Shown here: one piece after another, positions 4,757 to 6,875 of the stretch
Numbering within the stretch: the first letter of the stretch is position 1
Layout of the letters: every line of letters begins with the position of its first letter
From: an uncultured Sutterella sp.
GTDB taxonomy: Bacteria; Pseudomonadota; Gammaproteobacteria; Burkholderiales; Burkholderiaceae_F
DNA length: 6,875 nt
Direction: 5' to 3'
NCBI GenBank assembly: GCA_900754475.1
Contig: CAAECY010000116.1
Span: forward strand, 1 to 6,875
The notes under the pieces: model-generated
What the model saw: only the letters and a program-made list of their open reading frames with translations
Databases searched by the model: none
Told to the model about the DNA's origin: nothing
Program-made: the position numbers and the translations under genes

Positions 4757-6568
4757 TTACTTCATCTTGACGACATTCGTGCCCGCCGTGCGGCCGAAGG
4801 TCATGACGTCCGCAATGGCGTTCCCGCCCAGGCGGTTCGAGCCGTGGATTCCGCCCGTGACTTCACCCGCGGCGTAAAGGCCCGGAATGACCTTGCCGTC
4901 CGTGCCGACCACTTGAGCATTCGTGTTGATCTTGATGCCGCCCATGGTGTGGTGCACCGTCGGAACCTTCTTGCAGGCGTACCAGGGGCCTTCGGTGAGC
5001 GTGGTGTCGGCCTTGTTGTCGGCCACGAACCCGAACGGGTCCTTCGCCTTCTTTTCGACGACCGCGTTGTACCCGTCAACGCTCGCTTTGAGCTTCGCGG
5101 GGTTCATCCCGGTCTTCGCGGCGAGCTCATCAAGGGTCGGGGCTTCCACGACCGCGCCGAGCGCAACCATGTCGCGAATCGTCGCGCCGTTCGCGTCTAC
5201 CCAGTCGCGCGACGGATAACGAACCTTATTGACGATCACCCAGTAGGTGCTGTCGGGCTGCTTGAAGATCGCGCCCGCGAGCACGTCGCGTGCGGCGCCT
5301 TCATTGACGAACCGGTCCCCCGCTTCGTTGACGAAGATGCGGTTGCGACCCGAGGTGCGGATGTTTTCCATCAAGCCCGTACCCGGCGTTCCGCAGGGGT
5401 GGAGCTGGATGTCGTCGAGCCCGATCAAGGCCGCGCCGTACTTCTGAGCGAGCTTCAGACCGTCGCCTTGAGCCGCCTTCTGAAGGTTCGTGCAACCGAT
5501 CGAGTTGTCGAGCTTCACGGACTTCCAGACGCCCGTATTGACTTCCTGGCGAAGCTTCACGTTCGCCCCGAACCCGCCCGTCGCGATCACGACGCCGTCC
5601 TTGGCGTTGAGCGTGATGTTCTGCCCGAAGTGCTTCGCCTTCACGCCCGCAATGCGGCCTTCGGCTTCGATGAGGTCCGTTGCGGACGTGTCGGTCATCA
5701 CCTCGATCGCACCGCCCGTCTTCGCGATCACTTCTTCGAAACTGCGGATGTAGGTGTTGCCGGAAGGCGTCGCCGGGTAGTGGCTGCGCTGCCAGAGGGC
5801 GCCCGTGGCGGTACCGATTTCGTCCTTGAATTTCACGCCGAGGCTTTCGAGCCATTCCACGGACCCGAGAGCGTTTTCCGTGAGGTACGCAACGAGCGCG
5901 GGGTCGCCCTTGTCGTGGCCGCCCTTGAGCGTCTGCGTGCGGAATTTGTCGATGCTGTCTTCAATCCCTTGCTTCGACTGACGTGCGGGGTCAACCGCAT
6001 TGAGCGCGCCTTCGCTCACGTTGGTCGACCCCCCGAGGAAACCGAGCTTTTCGAGAACGATCACCTTCTCGGCGCCCGCCTGATGGGCGGCAATGGCGGC
6101 GGCCAAACCCGCTCCGCCACCGCCCACGACCACGACGTCCGCGGTCTTGACGGCTTCACCCGCCGGGTGTTGTTCGACCTTCTTCGTCATCGCCGCCATG
6201 TCGGCGCCCGCCTGTTCGAGGCACTGCTTCACGCCCGTGTAAAGGGCGGAACTCGTCACCGTCGCGCCCGTAATCGCATCGACGCCGAGCGACTGGTAGT
6301 TGAGGATCTTCTCGGTCATGAGCTGCAAGGCAACGCGCCCGACCCCGATCGTTTCGAGGTTCTTCGAGGTGTCGATGTTTTCGATCCGGTCCTTGGTGAG
6401 CGTGACCGTTACCGTGAGCGGGGCGTTGTGGCCGTTGACGGTTGCCGTGTAGGTGCCGGGATTGAATGTTGAGGGTGCTTTTTGAGCGGGTTCCTGCGCG
6501 AAGACGACGCCCGTAGCGAGCGCCGCCAGGGCGGACGAGAAAGCGCAGACGAGACGTTTGGTTTGCAT
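4757..6568 (-). CDS. Periplasmic fumarate-reductase-type flavoprotein (FMN-binding plus FAD domain), 603 aa
   Basis: This is probably a terminal reductase of anaerobic respiration that reduces the C=C bond of an unsaturated carboxylate such as fumarate or a relative. Residues 1-24 form a Sec signal peptide (K4 R5, hydrophobic core, likely cut at VFA-QE). Residues about 35-120 are an FMN_bind domain with DAITGAT (97-103), the ApbE flavinylation motif, predicting FMN on Thr103. From 144, DVVVVGGGGAG with E173 is the FAD Rossmann fold. Active-site counterparts of Shewanella flavocytochrome c3, matched by motif and spacing, are H390 (QLHP), R427 (AARD, proton donor), H539 (HHTMGG) and R579 (GSNRLGGNA). 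Family-typical NRIFVNEAGDRFVNE is at 409-423. There is no CxxCH, so electrons must come from a separate donor. GGAGG at 6576-6580 supports the ATG at 6568 rather than upstream starts. It is monocistronic and convergent with the NMO-type gene. Family is certain; substrate is unknown (urocanate, cinnamate, acrylate and similar reductases share this build). Confidence 0.95.
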   Translation of the reverse strand: MQTKRLVCAFSSALAALATGVVFAQEPAQKAPSTFNPGTYTATVNGHNAPLTVTVTLTKDRIENIDTSKNLETIGVGRVALQLMTEKILNYQSLGVDAITGATVTSSALYTGVKQCLEQAGADMAAMTKKVEQHPAGEAVKTADVVVVGGGGAGLAAAIAAHQAGAEKVIVLEKLGFLGGSTNVSEGALNAVDPARQSKQGIEDSIDKFRTQTLKGGHDKGDPALVAYLTENALGSVEWLESLGVKFKDEIGTATGALWQRSHYPATPSGNTYIRSFEEVIAKTGGAIEVMTDTSATDLIEAEGRIAGVKAKHFGQNITLNAKDGVVIATGGFGANVKLRQEVNTGVWKSVKLDNSIGCTNLQKAAQGDGLKLAQKYGAALIGLDDIQLHPCGTPGTGLMENIRTSGRNRIFVNEAGDRFVNEGAARDVLAGAIFKQPDSTYWVIVNKVRYPSRDWVDANGATIRDMVALGAVVEAPTLDELAAKTGMNPAKLKASVDGYNAVVEKKAKDPFGFVADNKADTTLTEGPWYACKKVPTVHHTMGGIKINTNAQVVGTDGKVIPGLYAAGEVTGGIHGSNRLGGNAIADVMTFGRTAGTNVVKMK

Positions 6569-6575
6569 GGCTGTT

Positions 6576-6580
6576 CCTCC
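6576..6580 (-). promoter_or_regulatory. Ribosome binding site deciding the flavoprotein start
   Basis: GGAGG on the minus strand lies 7 nt before the ATG at 6568. The frame stays open for 51 more codons upstream, but only the start at 6568 places a clean Sec signal peptide at the N-terminus. Confidence 0.75.
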
Positions 6581-6720
6581 GATGCCGGCTCGGAATGGTC
6601 GGCTGACATCAACCAACATAGTCAAACGGCGTGTTCGGCGAATCGGTACAAACGCTTGAGTTGTAGCCGGTAGGGCGGAGAGGTCGGAGAAGAAGGACGG
6701 AAGAGAGATTCCCCGCAGCA

Positions 6721-6750
6721 CCCGTAACGAGCGTCACGGGACCGATCCCG
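6721..6750. repeat. Overlapping inverted repeats upstream of the flavoprotein gene
   Basis: CCCGTAACGA-GCGTCACGGG (6721-6740) is a near-perfect 20-bp palindrome with mismatches at one symmetric pair and the centre. Sharing its right arm, CGGGA-CCGA-TCCCG (6737-6750) is a second small hairpin. The site is 150-180 bp upstream of the start codon, so it could be an operator for that gene or structure near the adjacent terminator. I found no convincing promoter hexamers between it and the gene. Confidence 0.35.
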
Positions 6751-6772
6751 ACGACGCGGAAGATCTCCGAAG

Positions 6773-6813
6773 AAAAAAAACACCCCGATCGGGCGTTCCG
6801 ACCGGGGCGTTTT
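6773..6813. terminator. Bidirectional intrinsic terminator just before the intron
   Basis: The core stem pairs 6783-6792 with 6798-6807 around a 5-nt loop. It has one odd pair (6788/6802), G-U leftward and A-C rightward. Flanking A8 (6773-6780) and TTTT (6810-6813) extend the stem. Leftward RNA ends in eight U, so the primary role is probably to stop a leftward gene lying beyond the right edge. Rightward, the tail is GTTTTCCG, which runs directly into the putative intron. Confidence 0.85.
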
Positions 6814-6816
6814 CCG

Positions 6817-6875
6817 GTGTGCTCGGCATGGGCACGTTCTCAAGGGTGAAAGTCCCAAGCGCAGGTGGTAGCGCC
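6817..6875 (+). mobile_element. 5' end of a group II intron, probably class C (partial)
   Basis: GTGTG at 6817 matches the group II intron 5' consensus GUGYG. The next bases (GCTCGGCATGGGCAC, then AAGGGTGAAAGTCCC at 6842-6856, then GGTGGTAGCGCC) follow the start of domain I as I recall it from class C introns such as the Oceanobacillus iheyensis one (GUGUGCCCGGCAUGGG, then AGGGUGAGAGUCCC). Class C introns characteristically insert just behind intrinsic terminator hairpins, and here a terminator stem and T-tract end 3 nt before the predicted splice site. The exon sequence TTTCCG (6811-6816) would be IBS1. Only 59 nt are present; the rest of the ribozyme and any reverse transcriptase/maturase gene lie outside. 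It runs rightward, opposite to the flavoprotein gene. Confidence 0.75.

Noticed and set aside
4844..6472. 542-codon plus-strand open frame opposite the flavoprotein gene
   Set aside because: Arg/Val/His-rich antisense frame with no motif. The minus-strand gene is unambiguous.
4757..6568. Haem c domain or lipoprotein signal in the flavoprotein
   Set aside because: There is no CxxCH anywhere. Cys8 lies before the hydrophobic core rather than after it, so it is not a lipobox.
6569..6720. Sigma-70 promoter for the flavoprotein gene
   Set aside because: A leftward TTGACT and a TATGTT hexamer exist, but neither has a partner at 16-18 bp spacing, so no promoter is claimed.
1..6875. CRISPR array, insertion sequence or defence island
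   Set aside because: No regularly spaced repeats, no transposase or terminal inverted repeats, and no known defence genes other than the HipBA-type pair.

Overview
The window is GC-rich chromosomal DNA, probably from a betaproteobacterium of the Sutterella/Parasutterella type. This is an inference from gene content, GC-rich codon use and the periplasmic flavin-dependent reductase. No rRNA or other taxonomic marker is present.

Layout from left to right: (i) bases 1-30 are probably the last codons of a rightward gene, followed by a bidirectional terminator (90-123). (ii) A leftward hipB-hipA pair occupies 2042-193: an Xre/HipB-type DNA-binding protein, then a full-length HipA-like protein whose kinase motifs are badly eroded (a likely pseudokinase). 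(iii) About 1.24 kb (2043-3278) contains no supportable gene but many palindromes and stem-loops. (iv) A rightward gene at 3279-4598 encodes a nitronate monooxygenase-type flavoprotein with an unusual cysteine-bearing C-terminal region, and a strong terminator follows it. (v) A convergent leftward gene (6568-4757) encodes an exported fumarate-reductase-type flavoprotein with an FMN-binding domain and an FAD domain but no haem motif. (vi) At the right edge, a terminator hairpin (6777-6813) is followed within 3 nt by what looks like the first 59 nt of a group IIC intron (from 6817), which runs out of the window.

How they work together: hipB and hipA should form one autoregulated operon. The two metabolic genes are independent, convergent units. 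The flavoprotein probably acts as a periplasmic terminal reductase in anaerobic respiration, with electrons delivered by a separate cytochrome or quinol dehydrogenase and FMN attached by an ApbE-type transferase, neither of which is in the window.

The points most worth attention are the kinase-dead-looking HipA, the intron 5' end placed exactly behind a terminator hairpin, the structured gene-free region, and the unassigned substrates of the two flavoenzymes.
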